Origin: Mucidula mucida
Lineage: Eukaryota > Basidiomycota > Agaricomycetes > Agaricales > Physalacriaceae
Reading direction: 5' to 3'
Assembly (NCBI GenBank): GCA_015501055.1
Contig: JADNYV010000001.1
Coordinates: 186,001-250,000 of the forward strand
Length of the DNA: 64,000 bases
Shown: piece after piece, positions 23,754-35,189 of the stretch
Layout: every line of letters starts with the position of its first letter
How positions within the stretch are numbered: position 1 is the stretch's first letter
Position numbers and translations under genes: made by a program
Notes under the pieces: generated by a model
What the model was told of the DNA's origin: nothing
The model's input: only the letters and a program-made list of their open reading frames with translations
The model's database searches: none

Positions 23754-25824
23754 GTCTGCGATGAACGGACAATGGCCTTGTCAGCGCCTTTGTTCGCCAA
23801 ATGTGGCCCAGGACACCCACCGACACACAACAAGGCAGGAAATGGACGACAATGGGCTCTTGGATAACCGTGAGACTGCGGGAAATCGGTGGCAGGATAT
23901 CTGTGACGAGACGGGGTATGGTGTGTAGGGTGGAATCAACAGTATCAACAGGAAAACATGAACACCCTCTACAGTTGGGACAAGGATGGAGAGAGCTGTG
24001 AAAGTCGTCGGAGGACTGGTGGGAGACGGCCGTCTAGCGAGCCCATTAGGTGGGATGCAGATTCAAATTGATGTGGACCTTGATCGAGCGTGATCAAATA
24101 CAGGTGGGGTTAACCTTGAAGCGAACTGCCCGATTTGGTTTCGAATCTAAACGGTCTCCGCTCCCGGACCTCATATTCGCTCCCATCAATACCATACTTG
24201 TAGCGTCTTGTTACAGTAGCATCTATCTACCTGGCACCTCATCCATCATCTGTGTCCACTTTCCCACTACTCGTCATCCTTGCGGGGCGGCGGTCCGCAT
24301 GGCTGTAGCATTTTCTAGAACCCCCCCATTGAGCAACCGAAGGAATTCCACGAGCTACACTCACCTCGGCCATTTCAAACTTGACGCGTCCAGTGGCCTC
24401 GCCGTCAGCGATCGCAAGAAAAGACGTTAGCGGAGGGTGGCCCACTACGGATGCGAGCGTATCCCGGTGCTGATGTGTAAGCCAGTCACTTCATAGTTCT
24501 AATGTGAGCTACTCGGTATCCCCGAGGGAAACAAGGTCAAGATCTCTCACTATTTAGTCAGGTCCGCATGCCCTATTGGCCAAGTAGTCGGTCAATATAG
24601 TCTCGTAAGGGAAAGCGTCCACGAACCGGTCCCAGTATAACGAGCGTGTACTATAACAGCGTCAGCATTCAACTAACCCATGGCCATGTCAATCAAACGC
24701 TGTCACGCACGATGCTCTAGCTGTGTATTCGCTGTATAACGTAGCTCCGAAGACTGTCAAAATAATCAGTAAGGATAGATTACATGCGAAACAACACAGC
24801 TTCACCATAGTTTTAATGAGAGTTCGACTGTTTATGTACACTTGTTGTTTCCCTATGAGTCTGACGCGATCGGGTGGATGTATCCAAATTTGGTTCCCGC
24901 CCTCACCTCCGTTTCGGCTTTGAGACGAACATCCACCTCTTGGGATGGCCTGAACGCCGATTGACACTATTCCTCAGCGCCACTTTTCCCCGACGACAAA
25001 TTGTCAGTCAATAAGCACTCATTTTGGAATTGTTACAGCGGGAGCCCGCCTAGGTTGTTTATACTTGGAAGATATGTCGGACTCGCGACCGCTGACACTC
25101 ATACGATATTGGAATGGTTCTAGGCCACGCAGACGACAGTGCATATCCTTTATATCTTAAGCGAAGTGGTAAACATAGACTGGCACCTTGAGATCTCGAA
25201 AGGATTAACTGAATTCCTGGCTTGCACAGCACTTGCGTAAGGACACCACTGGAGACGCGCTTCCGAGTCTGCACTCCTAGGCCTGTTCTTTCCCCAAAGT
25301 CCGATCGTAGGCGGCGGACTCTCCACATTGTCTTGAACGTTGATATTCATCGCAGCGCTCTTGTCGGCAATACTAAGTGGTGAACTATGTCATGGTGGCA
25401 ATCATTGGAGTCGAATGCGAGCGGCTGTTCCGACAAGAAGAGGAGAACGACTCCACAAGAGCTAGCGGCGGATTACCTTTTTGGGTCTTGCTAAATCAGT
25501 GCGCCACTCCACCGATGCACGCGCACGAGACGCGGTCCTGGGAAAAGGAGCGGACGATCGCGTTGTTGAAACGCGTGAGTTATAGGGGAGGAGTGCTCCT
25601 AGGGGGAGTGACGACAGTGTGGCAATAAATCTGGTCGGAACATTCATTCAGTGGATGGCCAAACTCGTAAGCGATGAAACCATATTTGGCCTGTAGTCAA
25701 TATTCTATAGCAGTCACTGCAGAATGAGAGATACCTCAAGTACCTTGTCTGTAGTACAACCTCGACGGACGTGTCAAGGACGAAATGCATTGACACAGTT
25801 GGGTAAATAACAAGGGCGATAACC
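23754..25824. other. Gene-poor interval
   Basis: About 2 kb with no recognisable gene on either strand. Open frames are all under 130 codons, have no family features and overlap in conflicting frames. Part may be the 5' region of the methyltransferase gene. No transposon ends or terminal repeats were noticed. Confidence 0.5.
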
Positions 25825-26820
25825 TCACGATGTCTTCTTCTTGGTTTTCTTTTGAGGTGCCCCATCCTCCTTAGTTTTCTGTTTCTTTTTCCTCAGAGTC
25901 ATAGACAGCGCGGCGTACTCGTCTTTGCCGTCGAGGACTCATTGCTAGGCGTAGCCGTCTCCTCTCCAACACCTAGAACCAACGTTCAACTCGACAGAGA
26001 TTAATAAACTAAGAAACTTACCGCTAGCAGCAAAAGGGTCCATGGGCAACCGTCTTCGTTTGTTCCTGCAACAGGCGTCTGCACATCTCCTTTGGCCTTA
26101 CCTTTACCTTTCACGTCCAACGAAGAGGTAGGCTCGTCGATAATTATTTTCAAGTCTTCACCCTCGCTTTCTTCCTCGCCTCGCTCTTTCATCTCTTTTT
26201 GATACTGCTCACGTTCCAGCATTTTACTCGTAACCTTGATAGGAACGCGCGTCGACGATGGACCAGCGTCAGCAGCATCCTCTGCCACAGACTCGCCTGG
26301 AGGCCGCCCGAGTTTGGCTGTGTGATAGCATGTTTGATGAAGCGTCCTGCCGCAGCTTTATCGACTCTATCTTGGCGTTCTGGATCGACGCGCGTTTAAA
26401 GCTGGAACACGAGAACTGCTGATGCACGTACTCGTATCTGAATGCTCTGCCTTGTCAATCTTATCAAAATACTGTTTTATTCGATCCTATCGCGGCGTTA
26501 TTGTCTTTTCAAGGTGGGATGGCCACACTCACGAGCTCGCCAACAACTGGGTGGGTTTTGGGATCAATCCCACGAGATTTGAGGTATACTATAGCCCTTT
26601 GAGTATATCCAACATGAAGGAATTGCAACGCACTGAATATGAGATCGTAGGTAACATAGCTCAAAAGCGTCTGTAATTTTGCTTGTTGTATAGGTTCCAA
26701 AGGCAACAGCGTCTCCGGTAAAGTCTGGGATAGTAAAGGATCCAAATGTGTTTCCAGTTCCGTTAATGAGTTGGACAAAGCAGCAAGCCTTGCTTTCGCC
26801 TTCACCGTTTCATTCGACAT
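25825..26820 (-). CDS. LRP1: Nuclear exosome cofactor C1D (Lrp1/Rrp47-like)
   Basis: Member of the Sas10/Utp3/C1D family, which works with Rrp6 in the nuclear exosome on rRNA and snoRNA 3' ends. The ATG at 26820 starts a helical domain with the family signature (LPLEPIQQAKLQTLLSY, then VTYDLIFSALQFL and GIDPKTHPVVGEL), then DRIKQYFDKI, and VDKAAAGRFIKHAI in the next exon. The C-terminus is a lysine-rich tail (LRKKKQKT...QKKTKKKTS) ending at 25825, as expected for an RNA-binding cofactor. The frame shifts at about 26380, 26300 and 25930, so the exon junctions in the second half are provisional. Confidence 0.82.
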
Positions 26821-27770
26821 TGAATCGACTGTTGGGATGCAAAAGGTGCGTGCCTGATCGAGCGGCGTATGGCCAGAACTCAGCATCACCGCTCAGCATG
26901 TTGACTCTTGAACTTCTCGACTTGTCACATTCCCCTTCGTCAAGCTGTCAATTGGTATTATTCTTGGCAAAGACAAGCTGGCTGTCACTCTGAATACAAC
27001 GGGACCACGTGTATCTGATACACCGTCCAGGCGAACTAACGCTTCCAAAGACAATCGGACAAACCCACTCCAGAATCGACGATAGAGGTCTCGTGGTCCT
27101 GTTGAGATAATCTTAAGTATTTAGCTGTCAGCTTGACTTGCGTCACTGTCTAGTTACCCACCATATTCTAAGGGACTCACCTCTAAAGCGATGGACTTGC
27201 TACACACCATTGTGCCCAGGTAAGACAACCATATGGAAGTTCTTCTGACCTTAAATTGTCACTCCTCCAACGCCATATCAACTTTTGAGGCACCCTGAAG
27301 CTCTTCTTTGCTCGTTTTTGTCTTTTACCGTCTTCAAGTGGCACTGGCGTCTCTTCATAGTTTTCTGCCGCTTACTACGTTAGTGCTCCTTATACCGACA
27401 CATTTTGCACTGCCAGTTAGTCCTGCTACTGTCATAAGTAATGACAAAGTTCCTTCCGTGATGCCACTGAAGGACAGTGCCGTAGCGTCGTCAGAAATTC
27501 TCCGTAACCCCGTCAATCTGTATTACGCGTTTCTCTGAGTTTATATCTTTTTTCTTTTAACGTCTGCTGTGCATATTTATGTATGGAAAATTTGATGGTA
27601 TAAATGATAAAACAGAATGCGCACAAATTGTGCTGGTCTATACAGTTCGTTATATACAAAGGGGGAAATAAACAGCATATCGTCTCGTCTGAATGTCGTC
27701 AAAGGGTCAGTAAGTGTTATGTACATATACAACAAGATAGTCATGAGCAGGTAGAGTAAAGCAGTCAATC
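26821..27770. other. Intergenic region upstream of C1D
   Basis: About 950 bp between the C1D start and the stop of the F-box/LRR gene, both on the minus strand. A 76-codon plus-strand frame at 27308-27538 has a hydrophobic N-terminus but no family match and is not called. AT-rich sequence near 27540-27760 is likely the 3' end of the LRR gene. Confidence 0.45.
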
Positions 27771-30605
27771 TTACATTATAGTACAACTGTCGCGGCTCGT
27801 CATTTCCGCTGGGGATGCTGTCCCAGATCTGCGCCCACCCGGGGACCACCACCTAGTCGATCCCGAGGACGCCCCCTCCACACTGTTGTCACTCCCATTC
27901 GCAGCTCTCCTGGAAGTAGACTTCTTCCTCTTCTCTCGAGCAGCCTTGACCGAGTCCACGGTCTGCCAGGAATAAAATGTCTTCACCACCACCCTCTTAT
28001 CGTCACACTCATCCTGTCCTATCTTGAGATCGTCTAGATCCCCGTCACGCGCGTCGAGATACTTCAGCTTCCGCGCTTCATACGCACGCCATCCCATCCT
28101 CGGACGTGTCAAGGAAGCCATATCCCTTACACTCGCTTCCCCAATCGTCCGACAATCCACTGCGACGATTTTGCTGTTAGACATGCCCCTGGCACGACTG
28201 AGCCGGATGAACTCCTTGAACACCTTCGGGCCGATGCGTGTATTATCTGCCTCAAGAACCTTGAGATTCACGCAGCTTCGGATGAGTGCAAGCAGAGCGT
28301 TCTCCGTTAAATTTCCTGCGTACGAAATGACCAATTGCTCTAAAGCATGACCAGCCTGCGGCGAGTCCGCAGGCACATCGTCCTCGACCTGAGCAGGAGT
28401 CAACGAGGCAATAAGCGCGTCCGTAAGCTCCGAAGAATCCTCTAGGTCCACCCGCCTAATCATAGGCGTCGTCTCGAATAATCTGATAAGCCCGCCGTCC
28501 TTTAGATCGTCGCCGATCCCTGCCATCTCCAAAAACTCTAAACGTGGAACCGAGTGCGCGATGTTAGAGCAGGCATGGTCTGTGAGAAGAATGCAAAAAG
28601 AGAGGCAGAGATGGCGGAGGCGTGTAACGCGCCTCCGATATTTGTTGTAGTCGCCAATATCGCGCCCTGCTTGGCGCCCTGTGAGAGTAATAATCTTGAC
28701 ACCTAGTTTCTCCTCGGTATCACCGTCGTCACACGCTACGAACGCTTCCAATGCAGAATTGTGAAGTTGACGGCAGTAGCTAAGATCCAGAACTTCGAGT
28801 AAAGGTGTAACTTTTCCAAGCGCGGATAGCAGTGCATCGTCGACATACTTCAGCCCCGACAAACGGAGGATCCTCCATGGTAAAGTCTGTTTGCGCCACA
28901 AGGCCGCCTTGACGATGGAACGGATCCCATCAGCATCCACGTTTGGACACCGGCTCATATCCAACACTCGAATTCTCGGGCAGTGCGCGCTTAAGACTTC
29001 GCATGTCATGTTTGTGACAATGCTCAATCCCTTGACACAGAGTATCTCCACAGCCGGGGAGCTGCGCAAGATGTGGTGCAATGAATGGGTCGTCAACATC
29101 GTACATCCGCGTACATTGAGTTTCGTCAACTGCGTGTGTGTCGCAGTACCGAAGACAGCGGCGGATGGTTGAATGCACAGGCGGTTGGTAATCTCAAGGA
29201 GGGTGGTCGGAAGCATAAAGACATGACCGGAGATATCCAAGCTCTGAATGAAGGGTCCAGAGACTGAGGTTAATCGAAGAATGACCGACTTTGGAATATT
29301 GTGAAAGGCGCGCAGATCAAGGTTCTTCCATAATTGACCGTCCGAAACCAGCATCTGCCAGCCTTTGGAGACCTAGATGTAATGAGTAATCGACGAGACC
29401 GTTACGGAAGAGTAGCCTCACACGACTGAATTTGACGAGTTCTCGAGCACCTCTATCTCGACCAATCCATTTATTCCTCGACGAAGAAGCTTTAGTTGTC
29501 GACCACAAAGGACTTGAAGTGAGCTTATGATGATCACATTCGTGAATATCAAGAAGCGCCGAGAGAATGCGGATGCGGATCTCCTTGGGTATCTCATCGA
29601 ACTCATTGGGGAAAATGGGCTGCCTCGGTGGCGGAAGGAATTATCAGAGGATGTATTGAGAGCGAGATCGAGGACTGAATAAGGTAATGGTGAGGAATTC
29701 GAGCGTCCTTTGCCTTTCGGAATGGGCGTCGCAGGCCACGACATACTCTGAGTACCGTCATGGCCACACAACCGGTAAGAGTAGGAAACATCCTTTAGAG
29801 CGCTCTCTGAGCCGAGGTGCGTTTGAAAGACTTCGGACTGTAAGCCGGTTACTTCTACAGAGACGCCACTGGCAGGAGAAGGACCAAGCTTTCTGAAGAG
29901 AAGTTTGCGCGAAAGGTTTCCAGGAGCTCTACTCGCCGACCCTGACTTGACTTTCACTCGTGAAAGCGATAGGGTAGCAATAGATGTGTCGGATCGGGTG
30001 GAAGTGTCAGACTGGGTGCGAGCGCGTGAAGATGAAGGTGGGGAGGTTGTTAAGGGAAAGGAATCCGGTACACTGAGCCGAGAAGTAGAGCCTTCCATAG
30101 GCGGGGAGCCGTATGAAGAAGTCCCGACCTCTGAGTCCGTAAATGATGAAGGCGACGGCCATGATATATGACTGTAGCTGAATTCGGGATGCGTAAAGGC
30201 CAAAGGAGGAAGTATTGGGGGAGAATCAGCTATCTTGCCTTTACCCTTCTCGGTGCTAGAATATGTGGCTGCATTCTGGCTCGAGGATGCAGATCCGGAT
30301 GAATCCTGATGGAAAGAAGAGGATGTGGACAAAGACGAAGCCTCGGGCGTCCTCGAAGAATCAGAGGGTATGTCAATGGGGTTGGAAACACCTTTCCCTT
30401 TGGTATCCACGACACTGTCCGCCCTTGGGTTACTCGGAGACATATCACCGGATGCAGGTGACAGCGAGGCGGAAACATGGACGCTCCCAGCCAGAGCCTC
30501 TACGGTAGGCTCTTCAGAGAAATCAAACTGAAATACATTATCATTATTATCGGATCCAAGTGGGCGGTGGGATGGATGAGTCTCATCGTGTAAATCGAGA
30601 GACAT
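27771..30605 (-). CDS. F-box/leucine-rich repeat protein
   Basis: Large SCF receptor candidate. The ATG at 30605 opens a long serine/proline-rich, probably disordered region of about 350 residues. An F-box-like block follows (PNEFDEIPKEIRIRILSALL ... FSRVSKGWQMLVSDGQLWKNLDL), split by an intron at about 29433-29377. Then come at least ten cysteine-containing LRRs of the AMN1/FBXL type (for example LTKLNVRGC, RIRVLDMSRCPN, LLEVLDLSYCRQL, LRHLCLSFC), and a basic tail. Near 29630 one base is apparently missing, just before PPRQPIFPNEF. The repeat type suggests a ubiquitin ligase adaptor; the target is unknown. Confidence 0.82.
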
Positions 30606-31382
30606 GACGGAACAGGTAGTGTGATGTGAAACCAACGCGACGGGTGAAAGCAAGAGGCGGTTTGGGTAGAAATACAAGCAAGAAAGCCAGGCGTAGGTAG
30701 GATGAAAGAGCAGAGAAAGATGGAGTACCGATAACGCTGGAAAATGATTCACATTATCGCTTTGGCTGCCTCAGGTAAAGTAACGGTCGTAGGCAGCACG
30801 CGCCGGCCCGATCGATCATATTTTGACAGGGGTCTAATTAGCCTTTTTCGAATTGATGCTAGGATCCGAGGCACTTCAGCTTCGAGCTAGCTGCGTTCGT
30901 CACTAGCGAGCTCGATAACAAGAAGCTCTTGACAGCATGCAGATACAGTCACTCGGTGGTGCCTAAATATGTCAACACCTACCCTGCATCTAAACGTAGT
31001 CTCAGCTTCAAGTCGATCATGAGCAAGAAACTTTCAGAGTTCATCGCCTGAAGAAGTTCAGATCGTTTCGCCGACTTCGCCCACTACTTCGCTCTTCCTA
31101 CATGTTCAAACATTGATGAAAGCGTACCAAAAAAACAACAGCGTAAGGCAAGATGAAAAAAAACCGGTAGATAATCAGTCAAGCACAGAAAGCTAGAAAC
31201 CCATCCAGAAAACGAACGCCGCAGCGGTAGATAGCAGGTTGAATAGCACTACAGAAAAGCCAGGTACAGGAAGTGGTATGGATTAGATGATAATTATGTA
31301 TATAAGAATAGACATAGAGAAAAAAAAAACCTAAGGAATGGATATCTGAGGTGCAGATGCATTCTCGAGAAAGCACGGAGGC
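30606..31382. other. Intergenic region upstream of the F-box/LRR gene
   Basis: About 780 bp holding the presumed promoter of the F-box/LRR gene and the 3' end of the small HMG-like gene. A run of nine A residues lies at about 31322. No coding signal was seen. Confidence 0.45.
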
Positions 31383-31762
31383 TTATGAAGATGGCTTCGG
31401 GTTTTCGGGAGCCGTCTTCCAGTTCGAAGTAGCCTTCTTGAACCTAGTGACCATTCAGTTGAGCACCCAGATGTTGATCCAAAAGGCAACACACCTTTCC
31501 TGATGCGTGATGTCGGGCTCTGTTTCCTTGAGGCGTGCCATTTCCGTTTGCTGCGAATACGGATACTCAGTTGATCTTCACCAAGACGATTAATATCCAA
31601 CCATGAATTTGTTGAACGGTGTCAGTTTCTTCCTAGCACCACGAGAGCCGGAAGACTTGGCTGAAAATTCATGAGCGGGCGACCCATATTCCAGAATGAG
31701 AGCACACTTTTCTTCGGCTTAGCGGTTGTTGAAGAGGAGGAGGCAGCAGCTTTGGGAGGCAT
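31383..31762 (-). CDS. Small HMG/YABBY-like protein
   Basis: A 76-residue protein spread over four exons of 55-61 nt: 31762-31708, 31660-31602, 31550-31495 and 31443-31383. The introns are 47-51 nt and GT-AG. The product starts MPPKAAASSSSTTAKPKK and contains LTPFNKFMQTEMARLKETEP, DITHQERFKKATSNWKTAPENP. This is the half-HMG (YABBY-like) fold of small fungal nuclear proteins that may bind DNA non-specifically. No single open frame reveals it; only the splice reconstruction does. All junctions keep the frame. Confidence 0.85.
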
Positions 31763-32599
31763 GATTGGTGGTTATTACGGCCGAACGCGCGCGATGCGAC
31801 GTTTAGCACAGGGCCGAAGTGCCTGACAAGAGCCCGAAGAGGGCGCGAAAGGGATGAGCAGGATCGCGTAGAGGACGAGCGGGCGGAGACCACGATGGCG
31901 CGGGGCAAGTTGGGAGGAGACGAAATTACCAGGGGCACCATCTTTTCATGGATGCGTTACTTAAGGTAAAAAGGACCGCTCAACTGACAGCTTCGATTGT
32001 TGATTTTCAGAACATTATCGGCAGCCCCCCAGCCACTTATAGGTGCATGTTTACTGCAAACTTGGGATTCGATTTATTAGTCTTCCCAAGAGCGGAAATT
32101 TTACGGCACCTTCTAGGTGGGTGTTCCGATGCCAGGCTCAACGCCGATAAGAGGTAAGCATCGTTGTCAGATCCAGTTTGAAGCAAATCGAAAATATGTG
32201 CTCCTTCAATTGTATGCAGCGGGCAATTCCAGCTGCATTGAAGATCACATCAAAGTTGGCAACAGCGTTTGCCAAAAGGAGGAAAGAACCGTAAACGTGC
32301 TGTGAACTTTTTTGGGCGCGTAGGATCAGATATCAAAGTTGCATCAAACCTTGCCAGAGCCCTTGCACTTGGATCCGAGCGTGTCTGGAGTTCTCCGGAC
32401 CTGCAAGTGGAACCGATCATAAAAACGCGTCGCGTAACACTGAATAGTCGGACCCGACATGAATAGCTGAATATGTTCCATGCTCAAGTGTAGCAAGACG
32501 CCATGTGCACTGAGACAAAGAAGTGATATCGTCTCCTACCCAGTATCAAAGGATCCCATGCCTGACCTTCCAGAATGACATAGAGACACTGAGACACAT
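31763..32599. other. Intergenic region
   Basis: About 840 bp between the small HMG-like gene and the VPS33 relic. Plus-strand open frames at 31948-32466 are short and show no family features. Nothing further can be assigned. Confidence 0.45.
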
Positions 32600-34700
32600 G
32601 CTATATGCCAGAATCCTTAGATCCTCCCGACGTGCTGATACCGGCGATCTCATCAGTCAGGCTTGAAGCACTGACGTTACCTGTAGTGGCGACTATAACT
32701 TTACGGCCTGCGGAGAACTCGTGAGCATGGAATTTCACGACGGAACCGGCAGAAAGACACACCTCCATTTGCCGAGCCAGCTATGGCAGCTGCGCGCGGT
32801 CTGTGCCCACCTAGGAAAGACATGTCCGTTGTCATCCTGTTTTCACCTAGAACAGCGATATCAGTGCTGTCGGCAATGTTGAAAATCATGATGCATGCGA
32901 GGCACCTACACCAACGGGCACACAGAAGGTGTCGTGAACCGGCCTTTAGACGAGATTGACGGTTTCACCAAAACCTGTGCAGATGAGGTCCTTGAAAGCT
33001 GTTCAGCAGTCCATAGGGTGCGTCTGGAATTTCTAACACATAGTAGATATTCAAACTGAATTGCATAGCACGGCGCCTCATTGCAGTTGCGTGAGGTATT
33101 GGGCGAGATGAGTACTGATCGGGGTGTAGCCTGAATAGACGAAACAGATGTCCTTTTTCGCTTCATCCAGGGTTTCGGAGTGGTCCTCGATTGAAAAGAC
33201 GTAACGATTTCCGGAGAGATACGAAAGGATACTTCGGTGGCACCACAGATAGCGGAAGGATACTTCGGCGTCAACATTGCTGATGACGGCGAGGTCAGCG
33301 CAAGTAGCATGGGCAGAAGTGTACCCGTACGTCTGAGAGCGAAAAGGAAATGTTCTCCAATGAAGTGATCCTACGTGAATTATCTGACGCAATAGGTTTT
33401 CGAGGGTCTTGACCCTTCTTCCGCTTGTAGTAATGCTTGCGAGGCGAATTCTAACAACATGTCAATGGTCTGGACTATCAAGGCTTCGATTCCCGGAATT
33501 TGTGCTAACACGTTACAGGCCACTAAGCTCTTGATGAAAAGAGTGAGCTTGGTTCTCCCTTTGTTGTCTTTCAAGGACAAGGCTGACCTGGGCGCATTCA
33601 GATGTTCGTTTGAGAGGACGTGTTCAGGGAGTCGATTTCTGTATCGTTGTCAGGCACCTTCGCTCAGGATTAAAACGACCTACGATGACCTAAATTCTGA
33701 CATTTTGACTACAGACGACAGCTTACAACGTCTAGCGATAATATCCTTTAGGTTGATTCATTGACTTCGCTTGGCCGACTAGTCTGGAGAAGCAATCAGA
33801 CCTCTGAAACACAGGCAAATCGACAGTGTACCTGGTACTCCTCTTGCAGGCGGCGCACAATCTTATCCAGCCGCTAAAGAACAACCGAGTAACTGACGTC
33901 TCGGAATCCGGCGCATAGGATATCAGAGGATGAAGGACCGTACTTCTTCTTCTGTTTTTCTCATGGACGGTAAGGGAACGGCCGGAATAAATGAAGAAGT
34001 AGCTGATGGGTCATTAACAGGTGGCTACACAAGTGACGCAGGAGGGTCCACATGAGCTAGAAGACCATGTAGTGTGAGAAGGAAGATCGACCGGAAGGTA
34101 GAAACGCACAGTTTCTACTGTCAATGAATGCGTCCGGTGAGAAAATAGTATGTGAGCTGGGTTAGGAGGGGAGACAGCAAATCAACTTCAAGTCGGACGG
34201 CAAGACCATCAATCTTGTCGGAGGAATCTAGGAGCGTGTCGGGCCGTCGACGGGTTGAGATTGATCATCTTGACGTAGTAGCACACAGATGAGCGGGCCC
34301 TTGAAGAACTTCAGCCGTCCGAAGTGAAAAAAATATACGTACGGCGGCTTTGCCTGCCTTTGCCGATTCTTCGGGGAAACAAGTCGTCAAGCACCTGAGA
34401 TGTAATTGAGACCTACGCCGAGTCGTATGTACTAGCTGTGCTTTTCAGCCCTTGACAGAGAGATGAACCAGAAATAGACGCCGCAGAAGTAGTTGATCGC
34501 ACCGTCCAAATCTCCTTGAACTTGGACCGGGAAGATATGCCCACAAGGAGACAACATTGATTGTGATGAAGACGAGTCTAGACCGAATGAAAAATCCCGT
34601 CATCGAGGACACCCTCCTCTTCAATGTTCTCGTGGCCCCGTAGCAAGGAACGGCGAGGTAGTCATCGTTCAATCAGTTTGTGCAGCAGGCTCGACTAGCT
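32600..34700 (-). pseudogene. VPS33: Degenerate VPS33 (Sec1/Munc18-type HOPS/CORVET subunit)
   Basis: Remnants of VPS33 lie in the right order and strand but in shifting frames with stop codons. From the 5' end: NIEEEGVL (about 34630), SKFKEIW (about 34515), LDDLFPRRIGKG (about 34380), LLSPLLTQLTY (about 34180), RLDKIVRRLQEEYQ after an in-frame stop (about 33860), SQTYGYTSAHA (about 33320), DICFVYSGYTPIS (about 33130), FLGG (about 32810) and KVIVATTGNVSASSL (about 32690). Many normally conserved residues are changed, unlike the neighbouring genes where only the frame is broken. I read it as a decayed copy. Working VPS33 recruits SNAREs for vacuolar fusion. Confidence 0.75.
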
Positions 34701-35189
34701 ACATATTATAGAGCAGCACCAATAAGCACTAGAAATAAATTGGAGGTATAATGCAGAGGGAGAGTAACATTAGCTTCGACGATGTTAAAGGTCCCATTTT
34801 GCGCCAGAGCAGTCGTTTCGTCGCCGAGGCGTTATAGAGCGGAGACTGCGCCAATGAAAGACTTTCGTGTTTTGGAACCTTGCGCAACGCAGTTACGATA
34901 CTACTTCAGGTGCAGTTATCGGCACATACACCTGCAAGGCACCTTCCTTTGAATCCGATGTTGAGAAATCTTGACAAGAAAGCGTAGTCAACGGCACAAG
35001 CAAGCAATTTCCGAGAGCAGCAACGTGTCCAGCATTTTCAGAGGAGGTGGATGGAACGAACCAACTTTTTCAGGATTACATCATGCCTATGTCCAAATTC
35101 GGAACGACAAGATCGATATTAAAAATCATATACGAAATAGATGCAAAAAGAGTGTAGAACAAAATGTGAGTATGCGATGTCTGTTATGC
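34701..35189. other. Intergenic region between the VPS33 relic and NTE1
   Basis: About 490 bp. It may contain the unrecognisable 5' part of the VPS33 relic and the 3' end of NTE1. A plus-strand open frame overlapping the NTE1 end is antisense shadow. Confidence 0.4.

Noticed and set aside
24050..24430. 126-codon plus-strand open frame in the gene-poor interval
   Set aside because: No recognisable domain, and its length is within chance at this GC content.
27308..27538. 76-codon plus-strand open frame with hydrophobic start
   Set aside because: No family resemblance, no splice continuation, and it lies in the C1D upstream region; likely chance.
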